Assembly: GCA_018105865.1 (NCBI GenBank)
Contig: CM030840.1
Coordinates: 13,099,794 to 13,163,793 of the forward strand
Source of the DNA: Metaphire vulgaris
Taxonomy: Eukaryota; Annelida; Clitellata; Crassiclitellata; Megascolecidae
Length of the DNA: 64,000 nucleotides
Reading direction: 5' to 3'
A model generated the notes under the pieces. That model ran no database searches, was not told where the DNA came from, and saw nothing but the letters and a program-made list of their open reading frames with translations. Below, piece after piece: positions 34,486-46,600 of the stretch. Both the position numbers and the translations under genes were made by a program. Numbering within the stretch: the first letter of the stretch is position 1; each line of letters starts with the position of its first letter.

Positions 34486-34642
34486 CGCTTCTAGATCGGT
34501 TCGCGCTATATTATAAAACTCACCAACTGCTGATTAGTACTGAGAAGCTATGTGGTCCGTTATTATAGAAACTATGACCGCTGCTTGGCGATTGTTTTAG
34601 AACTACTTGTATTGATGTATTGGAATGTAGAACATGCTTGAC

Positions 34643-34650
34643 TATTTATA
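34643..34650 (-). promoter_or_regulatory. TATA box, middle SRCR gene
   Basis: TATAAATA on the minus strand, 158 bases upstream of the ATG, in the same conserved 5' flank. A hAT element sits about 165 bases further upstream. Confidence 0.6.
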
Positions 34651-34813
34651 ATAATTGGCTAAGTCGTGTGTGTGCAAAAGCTTGCAAGTTTAGTCAACAC
34701 CCTCTTGGGACAAGTGCGAATTTCCAGCGTGTTGAAATGATCTCGTATAATTAGGTCTATCTGATCCGCGATTACTGTACGAAGCCTTTGAAAACAATGG
34801 ACATCATATATAT

Positions 34814-35706
34814 TAGGGATGTGCGGGTATACCCGTACCCGCGGGTGTACCCTACCCGTACCCGTACCCGCGGGTACGGGTAGGGTAGGGTACACATTTT
34901 TCGGGTACGGGTCGGGTACGGGTACAGCGCTACGGGTACGGGTATAGCGGCTACGGGTACGGTTATACCCGTTTTTACCCGAAAAATTATATTTTCATTT
35001 CTCACTACTATAGCAAATTAGCAATGCAGTAATAGAAAAATAATATTGAGTAAAGTGTATTAGTATAACTTGTATATCGCGTTCAGTTTGTCAGATAGTA
35101 TGCATTTTACTTACTGAAAACATAAAGGAAATACAGATGACGTAATCTGACATCATCAGTAATAAATCTATAATGGCGTCCTCTGACTCCTCCAAGGACT
35201 CTTCGACCGAAAAAGTTCTTCTGGTAAAGTTTTGTGGTTTAACTTGAGCTCTAATGCCTGCTCATAGATAAATGATATCTACTAAATATTTTAAACAAGC
35301 CCATTCATGTCGGCTTAGGCTAGCTGACTGATTATCCTGATTCCTAAGTACTAGATCTGTCCTAATCTAAACATGCGTGCTATTTACAATGAATAGTTAT
35401 CCCAATTTCGTAGCCCCTATTTCACTGTTGCCTCTCTATAGTTTCTAGGAACGGATACGGGTTCACGGGTCCATGTACAGGCCCTTGTAGTACTTGTACC
35501 AGTAAACGCACCCGCGGGTACGGGTCCAAAATTCCAAATCCAAAAAACTCCAAATTCCAACCAATGTCGGGTACGGGTACGGGTACACAGCTTACGGGTA
35601 CGGGTCGGGTAGGGTATAGCGCTAGCGGGTACGGGTAGGGTAGGGTAAAAAAGTTTTTCCACGGGTACGGGTAGGGTATGCATTTTGCTGTACCCACACA
35701 TCTCTA
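34814..35706. mobile_element. hAT-like element with ACCCGT repeats upstream of middle-gene promoter
   Basis: Termini TAGGGATGTGCGGGTA and (reverse complement) TAGAGATGTGTGGGTA. Flanks ATATATAT on both sides (34806-34813, 35707-35714). Arrays of GGGTACGGGTA fill both subterminal regions. Confidence 0.85.
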
Positions 35707-36242
35707 ATATATATTCAATATACACGTTCTTTATTTTAAAATACTTTAAAAGATGACTTATCTTGTTTAACATAAAATCCAGTTATTTTGGCTGTCATTT
35801 CTTTTTTACTTTGTTTTACTAATGTGCTTATTGCAATGACGAATTCACAAGAAAACGTGCGATGACAAAATTTTAATGAATCTTCAGGTTCGTATGAACA
35901 TCGTAAAAGGACAATGAACTGCGTCGTACACAGAATTTCGTGATACAGTTCTAGCTGTGAAGTGCTTTCAGAATCTGTAAACTCCAGTAGCCTATTTCAT
36001 ATTAAAAACTTTAAGATATATTGAACCTTCGCTCAGCATGTAAGATAATGAGCACGAAAGGCAGAGACACGGCAATAAACCAGGATCTTCATGACGGCCT
36101 ATATTTCTTTCAAACAGTAAAACGGATTCAATGATTATCTCGTAAAACTTGGTTATTTAATTTAGAGAGTTATTACAATGGTTTTCACACAAGCTTGCTA
36201 GGCCTTCTAAACCACTTTAAATCACAATATTATTTTTTAATA

Positions 36243-36250
36243 TTTTATTA

Positions 36251-36287
<37 letters not shown>

Positions 36288-36290
36288 TAT
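36243..36290. repeat. (ATT)n microsatellite
   Basis: Imperfect TTA/ATT repeats after a SINE-like tail (CACTTTAAATCAC, 36.22 kb). Confidence 0.9.
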
Positions 36291-36330
36291 TAAAATAAAC
36301 CTAGGCCTACTACTAAAATTAATACTAAAA

Positions 36331-36625
36331 CAGGGACGGGAAGGTAAAAGAGTGGTAATAACGTTGGACTTTAGATCAGAAGGTGCGGGTTCTAGACCCT
36401 GAGGAGCATTCTGGTCGACTGAGCATTACTCGTTAGAGGGCGATGGTAAAATGAGGATCAGCGTTAGACTGCGAAGTAAAACGTGGTTCTGGGAAAATAA
36501 TGGCAACGTTCTCCAGATTAATGGCCTATACCATCTACGCCGCTGATTGTCTAGACCGGGGATAACCGCCGAAATCTAGCGTTCGAACTCGAGAACCGGA
36601 CCTACTGTATTTTTACCTGTTGCCT
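36331..36625 (+). repeat. tRNA-headed SINE (middle-gene flank copy)
   Basis: B-box-like GGGTTCTAGACC and the shared body GTAAAACGTGG and CCAGATTAATGGCCTATACC. It sits at the same place in the duplicated flank as 6346-6645. Confidence 0.82.
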
Positions 36626-36629
36626 ACAT

Positions 36630-37960
36630 AGCAATTTGTTGCAGATTCTGTGTAAAATTTACAGTTCGTATTATAAATTACACTGTCAATCTCATACTTG
36701 TTCATGAGAGCCCATGACCTGTAGACTTTACTTAAGCTGGATATATTTATGAAGCAGTAAGGAGTGCAATGTTCAGTGGCATGGAATTGGACCGTTATCA
36801 GCAAAGTTTCTGAAGAACATTATCGGTAACTCTATGCAACTCTAACAGTCCGTGGAACGCTCACAATTCGTATCGTGTTCAGAAGAGCGTCAATATAACA
36901 CTCATTCGTTCCACCTAAGATCTGATGAAATACAACCGTATGCAAGATTAAACGCGTGCAGGATGAGTTGCTATTAAAAGACTAAGGTGAAGGTGGTCTT
37001 GAAAGAAACGAAGTTGATATAGATGACACTGTGCAAACAACGAGCAAACTGGCGAAGTGATAGCGTGGAGCTTCAAGATCACAAAGTCGGTGTCCCTTCT
37101 TTGGGCCAAAAATTAAATAAAGACTAGATTGAATTAGAGAACGTGACAAGCTTCACTTACTGTACGCCGGAAGGAAAAATGACACATGTAGCAGAGTACG
37201 CGAAAGACGTAAAAGCAAGGGCGCCGGCGGATGTTGTAGAACGCTACAGCAGCTGCTTTCAATGAGCAAAGCATATGCATAATGCATATGCATATGCATA
37301 TGCATATTCAACTCCTACCCTTTTCAACTTCCTGCCTGTGATACATAATAATCTACTGAATTATTTTGTTGATCATAAAGTTTCTTTTTTCCTTGGATCG
37401 ATAATTAAGAACTTTAATTTAAGCCTTGTTCACCCAGTTTTGTATCCAAATGTTTTTGTTGTTGTAAGTACTAAGGCTTATGGAAGTATGTTGTTGTATA
37501 ACTGATGATGAATAAAAATCTTATCTTATTTTATGTATCACTAGTTTAGTTTTGATTTAAATATGTTACTATTTTCTTTTGTTTTACCGTTCTTCTCGAC
37601 CCACACGTTCGTCATCTCATCTCACTCTTTCACGCCCGCTGAATCAGTCATCCCTGAACATTTGCAACCGTGCCTTCTCATACGCTGCACCTGAACTTTG
37701 GAACCTCCAACAACCGTTACCTTTTTACTACAAATGCCAGAAATAGATCGTCATTGTAAAAGTGTCATGACATTTCCATTTCTAATTGCGCAGAATTATG
37801 CTGTAAACAATTACGAAGTATCTTATGCCAAATAATCTAGGTATAAGAGCCGAAATTCCGAACAACGCTTAAGTGGATAAAGTGAATAGCAATGGCTTCT
37901 TTGCTGCTCTTATTTCCTACATTGCAAATCTATATGCGGCATGGAGTACTGCATCTGGAT
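36630..37960. repeat. 5' flank duplication, middle copy
   Basis: Related to 6.65-7.80 kb and 61.85-63.30 kb. Includes a GCATAT microsatellite (37270-37306) and a CR1-like LINE tail at 37580-37720 (NRAFSYAAPELWN). Confidence 0.65.
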
Positions 37961-38245
37961 CTATTCATGGAGCATAATTAAGTTGGAGAGCTCTAAACCA
38001 GTGGTTCCCAACGTTGGTCGTACGCCCCACCGGGGGCAATTTCATTATTTAGTGGGCAATTGGGTACTTTCAATGTTTAAAATTTTTAAGTTTGTTCAAT
38101 ATTAAAGGAGCAATGACATGGCTGTGTGAAGAGACAGAAATGAAATATCCAACTTCAACCCACCTTTCAAAGAAACTGCTGCTAGCCTTTCCATCTTCAT
38201 ATTTAGCCGACTGTGGGGATGTCACTGTAAGATGAGACGTAAGAC

Positions 38246-39309
38246 TAGGGTTGCCAGACGTCTAAAAAGGAGGACATGTCCTAAGATCCGTGTCCTCCGT
38301 CAAGCCCGAAAGCTAAAAGTTGTAAAATGTCCTCCTTTGAGCTTTGTATAATATCAAAACAGGTTAATTGAAATTTCAGTTTTAAAGAATTTCTCAGTTT
38401 ACCCAATCATCGATATTAAAATAGCGTTTTAATAATATCAATATCGATTGTCCAAAGTCCCAAAATACTCGACTCTCGTCATTTTGTATCTTTTGTATCT
38501 GTGTTGCTGTTTTTCATTGGTCAAAATGTTAATTTTATTTCGATCAAACAATTTCTGAGACTGTAAATGTCAAAGACATAAAGATCATCAAATACAACTC
38601 GATGACCTGGGGCCTAAAAATTACGTAACGCTGCTTTGGCACTTTTTTGATACAGCGTAACACGAGCTGACAAAACGTAAAGACCCCTCAAATATTGTAA
38701 CAACGGGCTAACCCCCATTTTTGTCCTCCAAAAGTCTTGATGACCAAAAAATTCATATATTAATTTTTTCCTTTATAAACATCAGTTAATCGTTTGACAG
38801 GTCATTTTAAGTTTTTTCTCTTAAAATCTCTGAGAAGCCAAAACGTCATTTATTTTTTTGCGTTACGTAACATTTCCGAAATAGTTGTCACAAAAATCAG
38901 CAAATGGCCGGACCCCTCTAACCGCGTTACGGATATTTATTTACAATGATCTAAGAACTGGTTTCATGGGTTAGTATGTACTGGTCTGAAGATCCAGATC
39001 CGTGGTTGCTCCAGGATTTGGCAGAAACTTTTCGGTTGTTTCTGCCCCAAGCGCCTTCAATCGACTCCTACTGCTTGAATGAGGTACATCGGGTGTTAAC
39101 TCGGTGGAAGGAAACTGCGGGCGAGGCAAAATAGGGCAATCCGCCCTCATTCAGCCGTTGGCTCCAAAATTTGGCGCTAACCCTTCGGTTCCCGACGGGC
39201 CCGTGATGGCAACTTCTGTATCATTATCTTACCTATACAATGTCCTCCTCTGTCCTCCTTTTCGTCTGGCTCTGTCCTCAACAGGCTACCCATGCATCTG
39301 ACAACACTA
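38246..39309. mobile_element. hAT-like element containing a SINE
   Basis: Termini TAGGGTTGCCAGACG and (reverse complement) TAGTGTTGTCAGATG. Flanks CGTAAGAC/CTTAAGAC (7 of 8). The subterminal AAAAGGAGGAC recurs inverted. A third-family SINE lies at 38945-39215. Confidence 0.75.
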
Positions 39310-40610
39310 CTTAAGACTACAGTTCTCTAAATTCTGCCACTGATTAAGATCTCTTGCTCGACATTTGTGTTTGAAAAATAGCAAGTAGACAGTGTATTGG
39401 CCTAATCAAAAAAGGATAATTAAAATGATGAGCTATTAAAGAATTTGTGGAATAAGATTCATAGAAAAATTTTAACCCAAATGAGTAACGTATATTAATG
39501 CAATTCAACACTGCTTGCATTTGAGGTCGACACGGTGGAAGTCAGAGTCGATTGACAATGCAAAATGGATTTTACAGATTTTATTTGAACAATCAAAATC
39601 GAATGGAGTACACCCTTCCCCCAAACTTTTATTGTCGGAAACTCTGTTTGTAGTCTGTTTCCTGCTAACATTAAAAATTTTAAGTCCACCAAGTTCCTCA
39701 CACCACCTCCTCCCAAATTCAAAAACAGCAAAATAACACTGTATCTCCCCTTGTCATCAACATGTAATTTCATGTTATTCTGATTATACCAATTTCTTCT
39801 GTGATTACTTCCAAGATGAATGACATAAGGTTTTAAATAACAAAGTAAGTTTATACAAAAATTAAAAGGAATGATATAACTGACTTAATATTTGATGTAT
39901 TCGTCCGAATAAACCAAAATGGGGACCATAACAATGGATTAACTATTTTTATCAATAGCGATGACCGGCTTCACGCAGCCTTAATTAAATTTATTGACAT
40001 CAGTTAATCGTTAATGACTCCATGATTATAAGCGCTGAATGCGGTGTGGGAAGTAGCGATACTGAGTAGCTGCATCTAAATTTTGATATGTTTGATTTTG
40101 CAATAAATTATAAATTTTCGTTACTGTGTTTGATAAATTTTTAGTCTCACTGTGGTTATGGTTATGGTTCTGGACAACTTCTACAGCGCCGTAGCGTGGC
40201 GAAGGCCAAAGTCAAAGGCGCTGTCAACAACGCTGACAAATCGACATAGAACGGAAGATGTTGGTCTTGAGGGGAAGTCCGCTCAGATGGCACAAAATTG
40301 TTCGCTGCAGTGTTGAAATCAGGCAGTGAGCCCTTCAGAAGGCAGTCTTCCGCAAGAAGACGTTCCGTCGAAGAGTCAGCGAAAACGCAGAAAGGATGTT
40401 GAAGGACCGCGTGGATGCTGGGAAAAATTCTCCGCGTGGCGAAAAGCAGGCGGCGAAGGCCCTAAAGGATTCGCCGCCTGATTTAGAAAATTTGGATATC
40501 AGCAAAATTCCAAAATTTTAGAATCACTTTACTTTTTTTGCCTGGCATTGCTCTTCAACATCTTTTAGAAATCGTTTATATGTCTACGATTTCTAAAAGA
40601 AAAGTTCCCC
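39310..40610. other. Intergenic sequence, no gene recognised
   Basis: AT-rich. A segment at 40.17-40.26 kb resembles the 8.73 kb repeat. Short frames have no family resemblance. Confidence 0.5.
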
Positions 40611-40611
40611 G

Positions 40612-40960
40612 CCAGGAGCCCTAAGGTCGACGCATCCTTACTCGCTAGAGGACGGTGGTAAAATGAAGAGCAGCGTTAAGCTGAGAGGTAAAACGTGGGT
40701 CTGGGAAAAGTAATGACAACGCACTCCAGATCAGTGGCGGCTCCACCGGGGGGCAGGGGCCTGTGCCCCTATTGAGAGCCTGGTTTATACCCTATACTCA
40801 ATGCTACATCTGGTTGGCCTGATTAGTTGCACCCCAGATAAATCCTAGAGCCGCCACTGCTCCAGATTACCCCAACGTTCTGACCTGTACAGAGATACGC
40901 CGGAACCCAACGCTCGGACTCGAGTACGGGACCTACCGTTACCTGTACCTTTTATATTTC
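40612..40960 (+). repeat. tRNA-headed SINE body with hAT insertion
   Basis: Shared SINE body (AGAGGTAAAACGTGGGTCTG, CCAGATTACCCC, CTCGAGTACGGGACCTACC), split by the 128-base element at 40732-40859. Confidence 0.85.
40732..40859. mobile_element. hAT-like MITE, 128 bases, in the SINE
   Basis: Termini CAGTGGCGGCTC in perfect inversion; perfect 8-base duplication CTCCAGAT (40724-40731, 40860-40867). Related to 44431-44615. Confidence 0.93.
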
Positions 40961-41446
40961 AACGTTTTTAATCATACATACTGTTTTTATTAAAAAAAAA
41001 AAGTAATAAAAAAATAAGATGTTGGAACACAAAATCTGAACTTAGAAGAAACAACACTCATGGCAAGAGATAGGAAGACCTGGAGTCATTTCATATCAAA
41101 TTCATCGTCATCATAGATGATGGAAGAAAAAGAAGACTGTTTGTGTATGCCATTCGGCCTACTTTAACGGATTTTCGGATTTTCTACTGTTAATATTTGT
41201 TCAATAACCAAAATGAGACTCTAATGTCCTCAATTACACAATGAACAACCGTCAAACTGATATTGAACAGGTTCGGAAAGCATTCAATCTTGGTCTAACT
41301 GAGTTTTTAGGTCCGGAATCCAGTCATATGCAGGAATCAGCTCAATCAATGATGCTTATCTTAAGTTAAGTTAGGCACAGTTTGCATGTTACTTGCCATG
41401 TTACAAATGTCACTGTCAAAATCGAGGTCTACTCGTATAGTATACT

Positions 41447-41778
41447 CAGGGCTCGTACTTTGGAGCTGCTCCTCCCCACTCGGACCCCCTGTGGCATCAA
41501 AATGATGAATCAGTAAAAAGTGAAAACAGAGTCATTGTTATACCGTTACTAATATTCAACTTCTGATTTATCAATTCGAAATATAAATTGAATCGGAAAA
41601 CTTGAATGGAAACAAACAATAATTATTATTTAATCTGTTCCATAAGCGAACGTTTTGAGTTTAAATAAAAATAGGCGTTGTAATTAAATCTATTGGTTAA
41701 AATGGCAAGGATTGGCGCCTCTTGGATCTTGACGCCCTAGGCAACTGCCTGCTTTGCCTGTGCCTAAGGCCGGTCCTG
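41447..41778. mobile_element. hAT-like element
   Basis: Termini CAGGGCTCG and (reverse complement) CAGGACCGG; perfect 8-base duplication AGTATACT (41439-41446, 41779-41786). Confidence 0.85.
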
Positions 41779-41785
41779 AGTATAC

Positions 41786-42860
41786 TACAAATTAATTATG
41801 AGTCTGAAAACAGAGATGTGACGCCCATCACGTAGTATTTATCACCATTACTACACGACAATTTGCATTGTAAAACATTGTAATTGATACGAAATAAGCG
41901 CTCGAATTTGCTATGAAATACATATAATTTTTCTTTAACAAGACTTTGTTTTAATAGACGTTGCTGTATATTTTAAATTGTTTATTAAATCGTTAATGAC
42001 TTTAAATAAGATTTGATTCTAATATCAGGATCAACCGACTTTGAATTAGGCCTACTAACAATGATACTGATTATTCTAACAAGTGCAGAATCTTTTGCAG
42101 TTTTGATCAATCTACAATAGATAAATAAATGAATCTCTTGTATGTTGCCAAATTCTGTTGAAGCTTTCCACGACGATTTCTTTTCAATCTGCCGAAAGCA
42201 AAAAACCCAACATTTAGTTAGGTTTAGAGTTTGGGTTAGGGTTAGGGTTAGTGTCAAATTTAGACTGTGATTTTACAAAAGCTCTTTAAAGATTGAAAAG
42301 CCATTTACCCAATGTTTTGAATTAACTTTAATTACCAGAATTCTAAAAACTTAGAATCACACGATTAAAAAATCTCTTATATTTTCTCTATTAACTACCA
42401 GAATAATTGAACGATTAGCTCTTCGGGTGGATACACTGGATTTGACGATAGTGATTGTTGTGCCATCGGCTGATGCAGCCATTCATTATGAAGTGGCGTT
42501 ATAGAAGTTAATGGGTTTGGATAATAGGCTATTGATAAAAGTGGCAGAACAGAATATCGAGGGTGGGCTTGGGGAACTTGTCCCTGTACTTTTATGATTA
42601 ACCATGATTGTCGACTTTCTTGTAATTATATCCATTGCATAATTCTAGCCAATTGCTATTGTTGTCTCATGAGACAGAATCGAGCGCTTTCGAATGTACA
42701 TTATAATTTGCTGTTGAATTTCTATAACTCGAAATCGGTGTCAGCTGCTATCACATAAATGCAGTGAAATTTAAATTATTTTTATAATAGCAAGAATAAA
42801 CCTAAATTGAAAAGCGTAAGAAATTGGTCGATGGCAAATGCCAATGAATATGTTGAAATC
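41786..42860. repeat. 3' flank duplication, right-gene side
   Basis: Related to 9.66-10.52 kb. Should contain the 3' end of the right gene, but no convincing terminal exon was found. A short interstitial (TTAGGG)n at 42229-42250 is included. Confidence 0.55.
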
Positions 42861-42908
42861 TAGACCTAGTCGCGTTTTTCTATTTATTTTTTCACGTAAC
42901 GGTTATGA

Positions 42909-42996
42909 TATGATATATGATAACGAGCTATATGATATATGATAGCGAGCCATATGATATATGATAACGAGCTATATGTTATATGATAACGAACTC
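42909..42996. repeat. Four tandem 22-base repeats
   Basis: Unit TATGATATATGATAACGAGC plus TA; the four copies differ by one to four bases. Confidence 0.92.
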
Positions 42997-43523
42997 GTTT
43001 TACACCGCTACGAGTAGCATATATGATATAAAAGTAGCGGTGGAGTCACGTCAAGTTTAAGTTCCTAATGATGCAGCTAAGGCATTTCTATTTTCAGAGT
43101 TCGGGTTAATCGTCATGGAGGATGAAAATAGCACCATTGTGACATAACTACAGATGCCATCATACGTATTTTTGTGTACTATGATTACCATGAACGCTCT
43201 GAGTTATAAATCATGAAATATGATAACAAGAAGTAGCAATTCGCCATTAAAATTCAAGACTGAAGTCTCATTAGTGAGAATGACTGTCCCTAGAGCCATT
43301 GCACGGTGAGTGTAGACGGCGCCATACGAGCGTTGATCACAAATTTCAAGTCGCAGTTTCTTGACAAAGATACTAGCGTTCATTTTGATTCGAATTTTCT
43401 ATATTCCCAGGACTACTTATTAGTTATTACTATAGAAGATAATGCGTTTTAGAAATCATAGTGACCATAAAGGTCATTTTATATGACTGAATTTCTACTT
43501 CATTGTATTTTGAATTCGCTTAC

Positions 43524-43687
43524 GGCAACGAATTGAGACGTCTTCGTCGTGAGCGCAGTTGTGTGAACCCCACGGCAGATGACTGCAGTCAGCGATATTG
43601 CGCTCAGTTCCATTGCATTTAACATCGCTCAACCAAATCTTCCCTTCTCCAGGTCCATACAGGTTGTTGATAAACTCACCGCCGTTC
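43524..43687 (-). CDS. SRCR domain 5 C-half exon, right gene
   Basis: 164 bases: [19 protein letters not shown], then SDVKCNG, ADC, NC and SIRC. WLSDVKC replaces WLDDVKC, and GKIW replaces GPIW. Donor TGCC|GTAAGC. This is the last recognisable coding exon of the gene. Confidence 0.88.
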
Positions 43688-46600
43688 CTTGAAGTAAGAT
43701 ATTTTAAAAAATTAATATTTCAGCTTTTTCCGTCGTGTTAATCAACTTTGCAGTTATTATCTTCCTTGAGACGCAAAATTCAGTTTCTTTTGCATAGCTG
43801 ATACAACCATGCATTATCAAATGGCTTCACATCCTGTCTTTGATTATTATTAGCATAAATACTTTTCAAATATCGTTATGGATTAAACCTATGAATCAAC
43901 GTTAAAAGTGCGAATTTACAGACATGCACTGATCGAGGTATCTAAGTGGAGAATATAAACAATGAAGCAACAGTCCATTATCAACAGGTAAGAACTTTCA
44001 CGTCTTCTAATCAACCGTATAAAAGGCTTGACTTACGAATATCCGAGGGAGTCGCAGGCAATTCTAACTTCAACATTGGTGAAGAAATTGTCGCAAACAG
44101 TGCCCCATGTATCGTTGTACTTGGCTTCGAGACGACCTTCTCCCGTAACATTCGACCCAGCCAGTCTATAGACAATTTGCGCGCTCGTCCCTAAGAAATA
44201 TAAATTAATTCCAATTAAACGGTTATGCATTTGATCTTCGGATTCATTGCAAACTTACTCAAAATATCGTATTTGACTAAGAAATTGAAATGATCTTGGT
44301 TCATGTTGCGTCGTTTTAAAGTACCCGAAACGTTTCTGCCAAAATATCAATGGTAAAGTGGGAGATCCTAACTTGTTATTCTCTAGAAACAAAGCTAGGC
44401 TAATTTCATGATTCAGAATTGGGAATAAAGCAGTGGCGGCTTCACCGGGGGGCCAGGGTGCCCGTGCCCCTATTGAGTGCCTGGCCCCCCTCAGTGCCCC
44501 CAGTTGGGACCCTATACTTAATGCTACATACATTAAACAACAAATAGTTGGCCCCCATAATTAGAAGTTGCCACCCCAACGGCCCCCCACTTGCCAAATC
44601 CTAGAGCCGCCACTGGAATAAAGGCGCCCGTCAAGGAGAAGAATGTAACGAAATAACATCGTTGCTTAATTATACACCGTACGTGGTGCGTTCAAATGTC
44701 GTCAGAGTCAAGGAAACCTGAACAAGAGAAAAATTATTGAGCAATAAGAACCCTAAAGCAGCCAAGGTTCCAAAGACACCCAACATTCTTTTGTGAGACG
44801 AGTTCCAAAGTACAAGCGCATTCATTCATTGGCAATGTCTTGGTCTGACAATGCTAACCTCCTAAAGGCCAATCACTCGGTTTTATTGTGTTGAAACTTT
44901 TAAAAGTTGGTTTCATCGTTTGACTAGGCCGACACTTTGTTAGCTCAGTCTTGTGGCTTGTAAGTGTTGTGTCTTTTGACTTCATAATAATAAATGAACT
45001 CTGTTAAATGTACTGCATTTAAGCTGCATTTGCAGTTTGATTCTAATTCAATTTGGATTTGGTGCGCTGTCGGATGAGGTAATGTAATGTATTGTATAGC
45101 GCCTCTTCTATTTCTACTCAGAGGCGCTCCTGGCATCGGAGTCGCCTGGTAAAGTAGTGATACTTTAGCTTTCGCACTAAGCAGAGCGAGGGAGTAAGAA
45201 GTGATTCCCGTATGGATGGGTTCAAGGCATTCCAGAGTGAAGGTCCAGTCACTGCAAAAGCCCGACGCTGAGTAAGAGCAGTGCGTGATCTGGGGACATA
45301 AACATTCTTCTGATCAGTGGAGCGGAGCAGGCGATGAGCAGTGGAAGAGGGTGATTTGAAAAGCTCAGTAATGTAAGGCATGATGCCCTGGGCATTATGA
45401 TGGTGGCGCTACATAAGTTGATTGATTGATTGTAGATGCGATCATGTACATATGCAAGTGTATTGCTAACTACGAACGCTCTTCAAAATACTAAAAGAAA
45501 TGAAAATTCGATAATAAAATTCCGAACTGATACCGTATTTTTGAGAATGACCGCTCCTGAGCTATGGTACAATTTCTCTTTCGGCAGCTGAAAACCATTG
45601 GTATTCTGGACCGGACTAAAAAGAGGTAATCCTATACGAACCTCAATCACAAATCCGCCGTGGCAGCTTCGTAACAAAAATATGTAGTTTCACGTATGTT
45701 TCAAATTTTACTACGATCGCTTACTGTATTTGCGTGACAAGATAACGGGTTCTGCAAATCATAATAAATCATAATTAAAGGTATTTTTTTACATCACAGA
45801 ATTTCTATTTTATGATGTTCGATTTTTGCTTACAGCATTCAATTGAAACGTCGGCACTATGAGCACAGTTTGATGAACCCCAAGGGAGATGAGCACAGTC
45901 ACCGATGCTCTGCTCAGCTCCGTTGCAAACAACATCGTCCAACCAAATCGGTCCTACTCCAGCTCCATAATAGTTTACGAGAGACTGACCGCCGGCCCTG
46001 GATGTAAAAGATTACAGCAAAACTAACTTATCTGCATTAGTTTGTGTTTTAATCAGTTTTGCATATAATTCGCGTGCTATCACAGTCAAGCGCTAAAATT
46101 CATTTTCATTTCTATGATTCTATTCTATTCTATTATACCTGATAATTTATGTAGCGCTATAGCATGACCAAGGCCAAAGGCAAGAGCATTTTACAAAAGG
46201 CAGTCATACGATATACGAAATAAATGTGTTTTAAGGTTCGATAAGAACGACTCGAAGTTGGTAACCATGGTCACTGAAACTGGAAGTGCGTTCCAAAGGA
46301 GAGTATTGCCCCGAGTCACGGATCTTTCTCCGAAGCTTCACGGTCTTGGACGGAGGGGGAACGTAGAGATGAGATCATTTGCTAGAACGAAGCTGTTTGC
46401 GACAGTCTGTCTTCACCGTCCTGCGTATCAACGCCGAAAGATATTCCGGGTAGGAAGGGTCATACAAGACTCGAAAGGTCAGCGAGCAGCGTTTAAAAAC
46501 GATACGCTCCGGGATCTTGAGCCAATGGAGCTTATCCCTCAATAACGGGGTAACATTGTCGAGGCTGTGGCCAGCGGAAACCTTGCACTGCTCGCTCTCC

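Noticed and set aside
42223..42253. TTAGGG repeats as a telomere
   Set aside because: Only about three units within unique sequence; an interstitial trace.
42356..42638. Candidate terminal coding exon of the right SRCR gene (about 73 open codons after AAG, phase-compatible)
   Set aside because: The acceptor has no pyrimidine tract, the frame is not kept in the related sequence at 10.25-10.48 kb, and no membrane segment or known motif is present.
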